Shown here one piece after another: positions 15,481-24,224 of a stretch of 64,000 nt of DNA. The first letter of the stretch is position 1; every line of letters starts with the position of its first letter. Position numbers and translations under genes: made by a program. Below the pieces are notes generated by a model. The model was not told the origin of the DNA, searched no databases, and worked only from the letters and a program-made list of their open reading frames with translations. Source of the DNA: Anaerocolumna chitinilytica (lineage in GTDB: Bacteria; Bacillota; Clostridia; Lachnospirales; Lachnospiraceae); the NCBI RefSeq assembly GCF_014218355.1, contig NZ_AP023368.1, forward strand, positions 2,546,001 through 2,610,000, read 5' to 3'.

Positions 15481-17421
15481 ATGAATTATAAGCACTTATT
15501 TAGTCCTATTCGGATAAGAGGAATGGAGTTAAAAAACAGAATTGTATTTCCTGCCATGGGAACAAAAATGGCAACGGAGGATAAATTTGTAACGAAGCAG
15601 TTAATTCATTATCAGGCGGCCAGAGCGAAGGGAGGCTGTGGGCTGAATTTTACCGAGGTTTGTTCTGTATACAGTAAAGCTGCCCCGAAGAAATTTCTTG
15701 CTATCAGTGAAGATAAATATATACCCGGACTGAAAGATTTGACGGAGGCTATCCATAAGGAAGGGGGCAAAGCCGGAATCCAATTATGGTTGGGCGGCCT
15801 TGCAGTAGGAAGCGACCAAAGCCAGATGATAATTATTCCAAGTCCGATGCCTATACCGGGAACGGAATTCACCTTGCCGGGAGCAAGTCTTGATACGATT
15901 AAAGAAGCGGTGGAGGCTTTTGGAGACAGTGCTAGAAGAGCGGTAGAGGCTGGATTTGACGTGATTGAATTCCATGCAGGGCATAATTATACGCCTCATT
16001 CCTTCCTAAGCCCTTATTTTAATAGGCGTACAGATGAATACGGCGGTGAACTTAAGAACCGAGCCAGATTTTTGCTGGAATGTATCGATGCTATTCGTTC
16101 CAACATACCGGAGGATATGCCTTTGTTTATGCGTTTGGATGCACAGGATGATTATTTGGATGGCGGTCTTACTATTGAAGAAGTTATCGAATTCTGCAAG
16201 ATGGCAAAAACTGCCGGAGTAGATGTACTGGACGTTTCAAGAGGAAATTTCTCCAGCGCCGCCATTAAATACGAAGTTCCGCCCATTGATTTGCCCAGAG
16301 GTTTTAACGTGGACAATGCGGCCAGAATCAGAAAAGAAACCGGCATGTTAACAATAGCCGTGGGCAGAATAAACGATCCTTCCCAGGCAGAGGATATTCT
16401 GGAATCTGACAAGGCGGATATGGTTGTAATGGGGCGTGCCCAACTCGCGGATCCGGAGTTCTGCAATAAAGCCCTGGCGGGAAAGGCAGAGGACATAGTC
16501 CGCTGTGTAGGATGCAATCAGGGTTGTTATGACGGTTTTGTATCAACCGAAATGCCTTTTATTACTTGTTTACGTAATCCTGCCCTTGGAAGAGAAGAGG
16601 AATATCAGTTTAGTATGACAGAGAACCCGAAGAAGGTATTAATAGCTGGAGGCGGAATTGCCGGTCTTGAAGCTGCCCTTCAGTTAAAGAAAAGGGGACA
16701 TAGCCCGGTACTTTGCGAAGCCTCTTCCTCTCTGGGAGGACAGTTTGCTCTTGCGGGAGAAGCTCCAAGGAAAGGAGAAATGAAGGAAGCAGCACTGGCT
16801 ATGGCGGAACAAGTAATGAGGGAAGGTGTGGAAGTAAAATTGAATACTCCGGTTACCAAAGAGCTTATAGGAGAACTTAAGCCGGATGAAGTTTTTATAG
16901 CCATTGGCTCAGCTCCGATTGATCTGAAAATTCCCGGTGCCACACTGCCTCATGTTACGAATTCCCATGATGTTCTCGCTGGAAAGAGCAGAGTAACCGG
17001 AAGAGCAGTAGTTATCGGAGGAGGACTTGTGGGTCTTGAGGTTGCCGAGTACATCCATAATAGTACTGACAGCATTACGGTGGTAGAAATGCTTGATAAA
17101 GTGGCTAAGGATTTGGGGCAACTTCGAAACATATGTGTTATGGAGAGCCTTTATACCGGAGGAGTACAGACAGTAACAAATGCTAAATGTATAGAAATCA
17201 GAAATGACGCCGTTGTGGTTGAGAGACAAGGAAATATTGAGGAAATTCCCTGTGACAGTGTTGTAGTAGCAATAGGCTCCAGATCAAGAGGATTTGATGA
17301 TATTAAAACCTATTGCAAGGAAGAGGATATTCCGGTATATGTTATCGGGGATGCACTTCAGGCAAGACGGGCTCTGAACGCAGTAGCTGAGGCAAATGAA
17401 GCTGTAAGGGCTATTTCCTGA
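15481..17421 (+). CDS. OYE/2,4-dienoyl-CoA-reductase-type Fe-S flavoprotein
   Basis: A standard-length (646 residues) NADH:flavin oxidoreductase. An FMN TIM barrel occupies residues 1-340 (EFHAGHNYTPHSFLSPY, with NRRTDEYGG). A [4Fe-4S] site has Cys342, Cys345, Cys349 and Cys363. FAD and NAD(P) domains have VLIAGGGIAGLEAAL near 385 and VVIGGGLVGLEVAEY near 512. Relatives reduce C=C bonds in enoates, dienoyl-CoAs, cinnamates and bile-acid intermediates. It lacks the decarboxylase-like domain of the related protein at 4473. The QLHHPGR-like motif is altered to QLWLGGL, so the active site differs. It is monocistronic, with a terminator at 17551. Confidence 0.85.
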   Translation: MNYKHLFSPIRIRGMELKNRIVFPAMGTKMATEDKFVTKQLIHYQAARAKGGCGLNFTEVCSVYSKAAPKKFLAISEDKYIPGLKDLTEAIHKEGGKAGIQLWLGGLAVGSDQSQMIIIPSPMPIPGTEFTLPGASLDTIKEAVEAFGDSARRAVEAGFDVIEFHAGHNYTPHSFLSPYFNRRTDEYGGELKNRARFLLECIDAIRSNIPEDMPLFMRLDAQDDYLDGGLTIEEVIEFCKMAKTAGVDVLDVSRGNFSSAAIKYEVPPIDLPRGFNVDNAARIRKETGMLTIAVGRINDPSQAEDILESDKADMVVMGRAQLADPEFCNKALAGKAEDIVRCVGCNQGCYDGFVSTEMPFITCLRNPALGREEEYQFSMTENPKKVLIAGGGIAGLEAALQLKKRGHSPVLCEASSSLGGQFALAGEAPRKGEMKEAALAMAEQVMREGVEVKLNTPVTKELIGELKPDEVFIAIGSAPIDLKIPGATLPHVTNSHDVLAGKSRVTGRAVVIGGGLVGLEVAEYIHNSTDSITVVEMLDKVAKDLGQLRNICVMESLYTGGVQTVTNAKCIEIRNDAVVVERQGNIEEIPCDSVVVAIGSRSRGFDDIKTYCKEEDIPVYVIGDALQARRALNAVAEANEAVRAIS

Positions 17422-17748
17422 CAGGAAGATATTGCTTAATAAGTATCCTGAATATTAATATAACTATCAGTGATTGACGAAAAAATGACGGCTTAAAAAC
17501 AAAGTTGAGATTTATTAGATGTATAAAGGCTGGATGTATTGGCGCTGACTAAAATAACGGAGATTTCAGTTTTCTGCAATCTCCGTTATTTTTAGTTGCG
17601 CCTGGCAGGCGTACGTTCCACTTCTCATGGGAACCAGGTAAACTATCATTTCCATAAGATATAGTTTATACACAGTAAAACAAGACTGTGATAATTAAAA
17701 AAGGATTGCAATGATTAAAACAATATTACAATTGGTTATTATGAAGGG
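17422..17748. other. Convergent intergenic region
   Basis: This 327-bp stretch lies between two gene ends and holds no supported ORF. It contains the terminator at 17551-17593 and an imperfect dyad TAAACTAT...ATAGTTTA (17640-17669) of unknown role. Confidence 0.5.
17551..17593. terminator. Bidirectional intrinsic terminator
   Basis: A perfect 15-bp stem (17551-17565 with 17578-17592) is flanked by A-runs on the left and T-runs on the right. It can stop the ene-reductase transcript from the left and the TetR transcript from the right. Confidence 0.8.
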
Positions 17749-18312
17749 TTACTTACCGCCATCATAAATAGAAATGGCATTATCGGACAATCGGAAAATC
17801 ATTTCCGCCAATTCTTCAGGGCTCATATCAAAACCGTCTTCAAACCATTTTATAATTATACTTAAGCACCCCATGGTTAAATAACGGTAAATATAGTCGG
17901 AGATTTTTTCTTCGCATTTAAGGGACAGGTTAGTTTTTAAGTTATGGATGGAGGTTTCGATAAAAGAAATTTGAAAGGACAAATTTTCCTGACAGCATAA
18001 AAGTGTATAAAAAATATTGGAATTTGTTTTCATATAATACAGTAATTCCTTTAGATAATGGAGATTGTCTAAATTGGAGTCAATGTTTTTTAAATGTTCC
18101 CTGGCTTGAAGCAAGAGTTCTTCTTCGATTTCCTTCAACAGGGCAAATTGGTCTGTATAGTAAAGATAGAAGGTAGAGCGGTTGATATCCGCATTTTCAC
18201 AGAGCTCCTTAATGGTAATTTTATTGATGGATTTTGTATGCATCAGGTCAACTAAACTATTTTTAAGCAGGGTTTTCGTAAGCATTATCCGTTGATTTTC
18301 TTTTTTCTTCAT
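17749..18312 (-). CDS. TetR/AcrR family regulator
   Basis: The 187-residue protein has a clear TetR HTH (INKITIKELCENADINRSTF, about positions 29-48) and a C-terminal TetR_C_7-like domain, as in DhaS-like regulators. It is divergent from the extended SDR gene at 18516, and both promoters carry a TAGACAG element, so it probably represses that gene and itself. The inducer is unknown. Confidence 0.83.
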   Translation of the reverse strand: MKKKENQRIMLTKTLLKNSLVDLMHTKSINKITIKELCENADINRSTFYLYYTDQFALLKEIEEELLLQAREHLKNIDSNLDNLHYLKELLYYMKTNSNIFYTLLCCQENLSFQISFIETSIHNLKTNLSLKCEEKISDYIYRYLTMGCLSIIIKWFEDGFDMSPEELAEMIFRLSDNAISIYDGGK

Positions 18313-18387
18313 GGATGTTATTCCTTTCTAATTTATTTTATGGTTTATTTTAGCGAGAATGTTCGTTTAATGACATTTTTATTGAAT

Positions 18388-18453
18388 CTGTCTATCTAAC
18401 GTCAATAATTAAACAACTGGTGGTTGTAAAATAGACAGTGTGTCAGTTATTAT
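18388..18453. promoter_or_regulatory. Divergent promoters with TAGACAG elements
   Basis: Plus strand: TTGTAA (18424-18429), an 18-nt spacer and TATTAT (18448-18453) for the SDR gene, with GACAGTGTGTC in the spacer. Minus strand: CTGTCTA at 18388-18394, the inverted copy of TAGACAG (18432-18438), falls in the spacer of a likely TetR promoter with TTGACG as -35. Paired half-sites in both spacers suggest the TetR operator. Confidence 0.4.
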
Positions 18454-18515
18454 ATAGCTACATAAATAATAAGTCAAGCAAAAGAGTGCTTGTTAGGAAA
18501 GGGGAATAATTTAGG

Positions 18516-20036
18516 ATGAAACAAAGAGTATTATTGACCGGAGCCTCGGGTGGTATGGGGTCTCTCGGATTAAAGGAATTATTGAAGGATGCGGATAAGC
18601 AGGATATTACTGTTTTAGTATTGGATACCGAAGCGGACAGATTGAAGATGAAAGAATTTGAAAATAAAAAAGGTCTTACTATTGTTTGGGGTGATCTTAC
18701 CAACTATAAAGATGTATATAAGTGTATCAAAAATGCGGATATTGTTCTCCATGTAGCAGCCCTGGTATCACCGGTGGCTGATTACAAACCAAAACTTGCC
18801 ATGAAGATTAATTATGGGTCCATGAAAAATATTATAGAGGCTATCAAAGAACAGGGAAGAATGGAGGAAGTAAAAGTAGTATCCATTGGTACCATAGCGG
18901 AAACAGGAGATCGTATGCCGCCTATTCATTGGGGAAGAGTGGGCGATCCCTTAAAACCTAGTGTTTATGATTATTATGCCGTATCTAAAATAGCAGCAGA
19001 ACGTCTCCTCATTGAATCGGGTTTGAAATATTGGGCCAGCTTAAGACAGACTGGAATTATGGGGCCTGCCATGAGTAAGATAAAGGATGCCATTATGTTT
19101 CATAACTGCCTGGATAATGTGCTGGAATACGTATCTGACAGGGATTCGGGAATACTCCTTGGAAATCTTGCACGTTTTCATTACACCGGTGAACTGTCAG
19201 AAGATTTCTGGGGACATATTTATAACATCGGCGGAGGAGAAAGCTGTAGGGTAGATACTTTTACCATGTATAAGGAATTGTATGGAGCTATTGGATTTAA
19301 AGATTTAAAATATGTCATTGAACCTAAGTGGTATGCAACGAGAAACTTCCATGGGCAGTTTTATCTGGATTCGGATAAACTGGAGAAACATCTGCATTTC
19401 AGACATGATTCCATGCAGTATTTTTACGATGCTTATTTAGAAAATCTCGGATTAACTGCGACAGTTGCAAGGGTTATGTGCAAACTACCCGGAGGGCAGA
19501 AACTCATGGGAAGTATCATGAAGAAGATGTTTATAAAGGATGCCAGAACGGAGCACGGTACTGTCCGTTTCATCGAGCAGAATATGGGTGACCACATTGA
19601 TGCCTATTGGGGAAGTAAAAAGGCCTGGGAAGAAATTCCGGTAAATATCAATGATTTTAAACACTTTAAAAACTGGGATAAGGTGGTGCATATTGACCAT
19701 GGTTACGATGAATCAAAGCAGGAAGATGAACTTGATATAGAGGACATAAAAGATGCTGCTAAATTCCGGGGAGGCGAATGTAAATCTACAACGATGAAAA
19801 AGGGTGACTGGAAGGGGAAACTTAACTTTAAGTGTGCCTTTGGACATGAATTTGAAGCCAGTCCCCGTCTTGTATTGGAAGGGGGACACTGGTGTCCGGA
19901 ATGTGAACGAACAAGTTGGAATTATTCTGCCAGAGCAAAGGTTGATCCTTTCTTTGCACAGGTTTGGAATCCCCTTCATGATAAAAAGGAAGGAGAAAGA
20001 GAGTATAAAAAAGAAGTGACGGAATTAGAGGTGTAG
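18516..20036 (+). CDS. Extended SDR (NAD-dependent epimerase/dehydratase-like) with C-terminal zinc-binding module
   Basis: The 506-residue protein starts with the extended-SDR nucleotide site TGASGGMG (residues 8-15) and has YAVSK near 155 as the catalytic Tyr-Lys pair. The SDR part ends around residue 330. A middle region follows. The C-terminus (about 415-485) carries paired metal-ligand motifs (CAFGHEFEASP then WCPEC), which look like a treble-clef zinc finger of the DUF4379 type. Fusion of an oxidoreductase to such a finger is unusual; it may bind nucleic acid or a protein partner. It is probably a sugar-nucleotide or steroid-like dehydrogenase, but the substrate is unknown. It is divergent from a TetR gene and ends at a long bidirectional hairpin. 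Confidence 0.72.
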   Translation: MKQRVLLTGASGGMGSLGLKELLKDADKQDITVLVLDTEADRLKMKEFENKKGLTIVWGDLTNYKDVYKCIKNADIVLHVAALVSPVADYKPKLAMKINYGSMKNIIEAIKEQGRMEEVKVVSIGTIAETGDRMPPIHWGRVGDPLKPSVYDYYAVSKIAAERLLIESGLKYWASLRQTGIMGPAMSKIKDAIMFHNCLDNVLEYVSDRDSGILLGNLARFHYTGELSEDFWGHIYNIGGGESCRVDTFTMYKELYGAIGFKDLKYVIEPKWYATRNFHGQFYLDSDKLEKHLHFRHDSMQYFYDAYLENLGLTATVARVMCKLPGGQKLMGSIMKKMFIKDARTEHGTVRFIEQNMGDHIDAYWGSKKAWEEIPVNINDFKHFKNWDKVVHIDHGYDESKQEDELDIEDIKDAAKFRGGECKSTTMKKGDWKGKLNFKCAFGHEFEASPRLVLEGGHWCPECERTSWNYSARAKVDPFFAQVWNPLHDKKEGEREYKKEVTELEV

Positions 20037-20093
20037 AGGAGCACAAAGTGAATAAATTTTTTTATACAGAAAGCTAGTAAAGGAATCTGAAAA

Positions 20094-20172
20094 AAGAAGG
20101 GCTGATGTAAAATGACTCAGTATATGGCTAATCATATCCTGCAGAGTTCATCTTACAACAGCCCCTTTTGCT
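20094..20172. terminator. Long imperfect hairpin between convergent genes
   Basis: Arms of about 22 nt (around 20094-20118 and 20146-20168; GAAGGGCTG with CAGCCCCTT at the base) have several mismatches. On the minus strand the stem is followed by a T-rich run, so it probably ends the rhamnosidase-transporter transcript and may also serve the SDR gene. Confidence 0.6.
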
Positions 20173-20174
20173 TC

Positions 20175-22355
20175 TTAATCCAGCTCTTCCACCAGGAAGT
20201 AAGTGCGGTTTTTGGGAATATTGAAGCCAATGATAGTTTCATTGTTGTTACAAGAATATTGCTGTACTTCTTTTTCTTCTCCGGTTTCAGGGATATAAAG
20301 GACAGGAGGTTTCAGGGAGAAGAGCTTTACCCTCACATACTCATCACGGTCATTGTAATTCGTGAAGTTATAGATACGTCTGCCATCTTTGAGGTAACGG
20401 GTAATACCGATACCGAATACATTTTCCCCATCATGAAGATAAGGATCATGAATACGATTAGGGTAGTTCATCTGGGTCCTGTAAGTTTCCGATTCTCCAT
20501 CGATTATTTCATAAGAAGGTTTGAGATGTTTTTTGGATTCTTCTATGACTTCATTGCAATGACCAAGAGCAATACATTTATCTTCTTGTAAGGATGTCAG
20601 AGCAGCTTCAAGGGGATGCTTTCCGGATTTCCTAACAGACTTTATGTCGTTGGATTTATAATTTAAAACAGTACCTCCCTGAGACAGGAATTCATTTAGG
20701 AGTATAGTTACTTCCTCCGGCAGCAGCTCTACAAAGGGGAGTATAACCACAGAATAAGAAGTACTGGTAAGGATATTTACTAATTTACCATTCAGGACTT
20801 TGAAATTCGATACAGCATCAGAATTCCAGATATCGTAGTCCAAGTTCTTATTCATAAGCATACTGCACAAGTATTGAAATTCTCTGTCCATTTTTTCGGC
20901 GGTATCATCCTTTATATTCGGTCCTTCCTTAAAATAGCAGGTCTGTATGGTAAAGTCGGGCTTAAAATGTGTCCAGAAGGTTTCTACCGGATAATACACT
21001 AATAAATCTGCTTCGTTCCTACCGCCGCTTAGCATATAGGACATTCGGGAAGCCATCTTGGTGTAATTCTCCATGCTGTCCCAGTAGCGCCATTGGTAAA
21101 AGTAAGAGGGAGGCCAGTCCTTGCTTCTTTCCTCTCTGATGGAATAATAGAAGCCGTGGATAATAATATAATTGATTCCCTGCTGGAAGAGCCAGTTTGA
21201 GATTTTTATCATATCTTCATATTCCATATCCCATCCGGAGGCTCCAAAGGCTTCACAGGATATTCGGTCTTTACCGTAATTTCGGGCAGCGCTGACGCAG
21301 ATTTTCGCATCCAGGCTTCCCAGGCCATTTCCCAGATGGTCGATACCAGGAATATGAAAAGCAGCATATTGCCGCATGATATCTCCGTTAAATCGGACTT
21401 GGGAGGCAAGACTTTCTTCTCCCAGAAGATGTCCGGTGGTTTTTATGTTTCGTTCCTCCGACCAGTCATATATTTGTTGAAAAGCAGCTTCTCTATACAT
21501 ATCCGATATAACATCGTAATAGTCATAGCGAAACAGTGCACTTTCTTTGGAATCATATATTAACAAAGGCAGATAAGGGGCAATCTCATAACCCTTTCGC
21601 CTCTTGAATTCAGCAGGTAATTCCTTTGTCCAGGGAATCGCATTGAAGAATCTGGTTTCGTCCATAAAGACAGCAGTAATGGTCTTTCCGAAATCTTCTT
21701 TAAAATGAGTATAATATTTTTCGTGAGTGGATTCTATGAATTTTTGGATGGCATCTTTGCTTAAATAGTCGATGCAAAATTTACCGAAGGGTTCATATGC
21801 ATTAACTTTTAAAATTACCTCATATAGGAGGCCTGATTTTAAAGCTGTATAAACTATATTTCCGTCTTTATCCGAGTGAGACAACAGATTTAGATAGGTG
21901 TCTTCCGTGTTACCGCTGTAATTATCCCCATCTGTTGTGCTTATAAGGGTAATATTCAGATAATTCTCATCTGCCGTACTGGCATGATAAGTGTCTCCCT
22001 TCTTTATACTGCGGCAATGAAATTCAAGGTGATGCTCTCGGCTTTCTTCCTGTTTTGTAAGTGTGAAATTACAATTTCCGCTTGGCCAATTATCTTCGTC
22101 ATATAGTACAATCTGCATATCATTCTTTTTAGCATATGTCACCGCAGTTTTTATTCTCTCAAACCAGTCATCACTCAGATATTCATTGATGAGCCCGCTC
22201 CGGGCATGTATGATTGGGGCATCTGCATGTATCCGGTGCATGATGGCAAGCTGTTCCAGCATTTTTTCATCCTCTATGTTATCGTTCCAAAACCAGAAGG
22301 GTGAAATGCTGTATTCTTTTAGGCTGTATGCCTTTTCAAATTCTTTATGATTCAT
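20175..22355 (-). CDS. GH106-like alpha-L-rhamnosidase candidate
   Basis: The 726-residue protein has no signal peptide and begins with a TIM-barrel-like region (SPFWFWND, YDEDNWPSG near residue 100, FMDETRFF near 238, SCEAFGASGWDMEYEDM near 365). These resemble the glycoside hydrolase 106 core, whose characterised members remove alpha-L-rhamnose. It is shorter than typical GH106 enzymes (about 1000 residues), lacking outer beta domains. The cytoplasmic location and neighbours (sugar ABC importer, rhaBAD) point to hydrolysis of imported rhamnosides. It is the last gene of the minus-strand operon, 14 bp after a permease gene. A related unclassified hydrolase is the alternative. Confidence 0.7.
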   Translation of the reverse strand: MNHKEFEKAYSLKEYSISPFWFWNDNIEDEKMLEQLAIMHRIHADAPIIHARSGLINEYLSDDWFERIKTAVTYAKKNDMQIVLYDEDNWPSGNCNFTLTKQEESREHHLEFHCRSIKKGDTYHASTADENYLNITLISTTDGDNYSGNTEDTYLNLLSHSDKDGNIVYTALKSGLLYEVILKVNAYEPFGKFCIDYLSKDAIQKFIESTHEKYYTHFKEDFGKTITAVFMDETRFFNAIPWTKELPAEFKRRKGYEIAPYLPLLIYDSKESALFRYDYYDVISDMYREAAFQQIYDWSEERNIKTTGHLLGEESLASQVRFNGDIMRQYAAFHIPGIDHLGNGLGSLDAKICVSAARNYGKDRISCEAFGASGWDMEYEDMIKISNWLFQQGINYIIIHGFYYSIREERSKDWPPSYFYQWRYWDSMENYTKMASRMSYMLSGGRNEADLLVYYPVETFWTHFKPDFTIQTCYFKEGPNIKDDTAEKMDREFQYLCSMLMNKNLDYDIWNSDAVSNFKVLNGKLVNILTSTSYSVVILPFVELLPEEVTILLNEFLSQGGTVLNYKSNDIKSVRKSGKHPLEAALTSLQEDKCIALGHCNEVIEESKKHLKPSYEIIDGESETYRTQMNYPNRIHDPYLHDGENVFGIGITRYLKDGRRIYNFTNYNDRDEYVRVKLFSLKPPVLYIPETGEEKEVQQYSCNNNETIIGFNIPKNRTYFLVEELD

Positions 22356-22369
22356 TATTAACCTCCTGT

Positions 22370-23197
22370 TTATCCTTTTACAGCACCTGCGGCAATACCG
22401 TTAATAAATTGCTTTTGGAGGAAAGCGAAAAGCAGGATTAAAGGCAATACACATAAGATACAGGCGGCAAAAAGTACATTCCATTGAGCTGGATTCTCCC
22501 TATCCCCCAGGAATTGAATCATTCCCACAGGAAGTGAATATTGGGAGGACTTTGATACGAATACCATAGGGAAGAAATAGTCATTCCATATCCATAACCC
22601 CTGGGTAATAATAACGGATACGGTGGCTGGTTTTAATAGTGGAAATACCATTATAGAAAAACGCTTTAGGAGCCCGGCACCATCTAAAAAGGCGGATTCT
22701 TCTACCTCTACCGGAACACTTTTAATAAAACCGGCAAATAAGAAGGTGGAGAAGGGCAGACTGCAGGTAATAAACATAATCATAGGTGTAAATCTGGTAT
22801 TGGGTATATTAAGACGGCCGAAGGTCTGTGCAATCGGAACAATTACCATCTGGGCGGGAATTACAAGGCCTGCAATGAAGAAGTAGTAAAGGAAGCGGCT
22901 TAATTTACTCTTGATTCTGGAGATAGGGTAAGAAGCCATGGAGGCAATAATTACAACAACCAGAACAGAACCTCCGGTGGTCAGGACACTGTTTAATAAC
23001 TCACCGGGATAATTCATATTGGTAAAGGCACGGAGGTAGCTTTCCAGTTTAAATTCATTGAACAACATAAGAGGCGATTTCATATTACCTACGGAACGAA
23101 AAGAACTGGATAATACAATGATAAGGGGGGAAACCGAAGTAACCACATAACAGATCAGGAAAAGGTAGATAATGCCTCTGCTGATTTTTTTACTCAT
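22370..23197 (-). CDS. Carbohydrate ABC transporter permease, CUT1 (second permease)
   Basis: The 275-residue protein has about six membrane segments and the EAA loop ESAFLDGAGLLKRFSIMVFP near residue 160, which contacts the ATPase. It is a MalG/ThuG-type permease. Its start overlaps the stop of the preceding permease gene (TAATG), implying coupled translation. It is probably part of the rhamnoside importer. Confidence 0.87.
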   Translation of the reverse strand: MSKKISRGIIYLFLICYVVTSVSPLIIVLSSSFRSVGNMKSPLMLFNEFKLESYLRAFTNMNYPGELLNSVLTTGGSVLVVVIIASMASYPISRIKSKLSRFLYYFFIAGLVIPAQMVIVPIAQTFGRLNIPNTRFTPMIMFITCSLPFSTFLFAGFIKSVPVEVEESAFLDGAGLLKRFSIMVFPLLKPATVSVIITQGLWIWNDYFFPMVFVSKSSQYSLPVGMIQFLGDRENPAQWNVLFAACILCVLPLILLFAFLQKQFINGIAAGAVKG

Positions 23198-24099
23198 TAT
23201 AGTTCAACCTCCTTTTTATTTAATACAACCAGCATGGCGATGGTAATCAGGATAATTACGATAAAGGATACTACACTGAAGGCACTGGCTTTTCCCATCA
23301 TCTGGTCCGTAAAAGCAATTTTATAGATAGTATACATTAAAGTATTGGTGGATTTACCTGGGCCGCCGTTGGTCATAATGAAAGAGTAGTCAAAGGCCTT
23401 TAAGCCGCTTATTACTGTTAGAACAACATTTATCGTAATAGTAGCAGATATCAAAGGAATCTTTATTCTGCGGATAATCCCCCATTCGGAGCAGCCGTCG
23501 ATTCGGCCGGCTTCCAAGAGACTGTCATCTACGGTTTGCAGACCGGCTAAATATATTATCATTGTAGTACCTACATTCTTCCAAACATCCACAATGGAGA
23601 TACCGAATAGGGCAGTTTTGAAATTACCTAGAATATTTAATTTGGATGAATCCATACCGAAAAGATTCACCAGGGAAGCAATCATTCCGTTTTCTGGCAT
23701 ATATACATAGGACCAGATATAACCAATGACAATAGCGCTGAATAGAGCAGGTATATAAGCAGCTGTTCGAAAAAAGGTCTTGCCTTTTATCTTTAAGTTA
23801 AGCAGCATTGCCAGCAGTAATCCAAGAAGATTACACAAAAGTACAATGATAAAGGTATACTTTAAGGTATTCTCTATGGAATTTAGCAGAGTGCCTTCTT
23901 TCAAGAGCCGTATGTAATTATTCATACCTACAAACTTATATGTGTTGTAATTAATTCCGTTAAAATTCGTTATGCTGTAGTAAAATAACTGCAATACCGG
24001 AAAAATCCAAAATACTAAAAACAAAGTTAAGGCAGGCAGAACGAAGAGATACATTCTCCTTGGCATAACCAGTGATTTGGTTTTTCTTACTTTTTTCAT
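23197..24099 (-). CDS. Carbohydrate ABC transporter permease, CUT1 (first permease)
   Basis: A MalF/LplB-type permease of 300 residues with about six membrane segments and the EAA loop LEAGRIDGCSEWGIIRRIKI near residue 195. It follows the binding-protein gene after 125 bp that contain a hairpin. No ATPase gene is present in the locus, so it must share a housekeeping MsmX/UgpC-like ATPase encoded elsewhere. Confidence 0.87.
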   Translation of the reverse strand: MKKVRKTKSLVMPRRMYLFVLPALTLFLVFWIFPVLQLFYYSITNFNGINYNTYKFVGMNNYIRLLKEGTLLNSIENTLKYTFIIVLLCNLLGLLLAMLLNLKIKGKTFFRTAAYIPALFSAIVIGYIWSYVYMPENGMIASLVNLFGMDSSKLNILGNFKTALFGISIVDVWKNVGTTMIIYLAGLQTVDDSLLEAGRIDGCSEWGIIRRIKIPLISATITINVVLTVISGLKAFDYSFIMTNGGPGKSTNTLMYTIYKIAFTDQMMGKASAFSVVSFIVIILITIAMLVVLNKKEVEL

Positions 24100-24132
24100 T
24101 TCATATCCTGCTTTCTTTTTATAAGGATTGAA

Positions 24133-24185
24133 GCAGACAGCCTCAGTCAGATTTGTTGTGTGTGCGGCTGAGGCCGGTATTCTGC
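24133..24185 (-). other. Intercistronic hairpin after the binding-protein gene
   Basis: GCAGA (24133-24137) and GCCTCAG (24140-24146) pair with CTGAGGC (24168-24174) and TCTGC (24181-24185). There is no T-run on the minus strand. Such hairpins between the binding-protein and permease genes usually protect the upstream message and give excess binding protein. Confidence 0.55.
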
Positions 24186-24224
24186 TGTAAGAAGTTATTG
24201 AGTTTTAAAGAAGAGTCGATTTTG

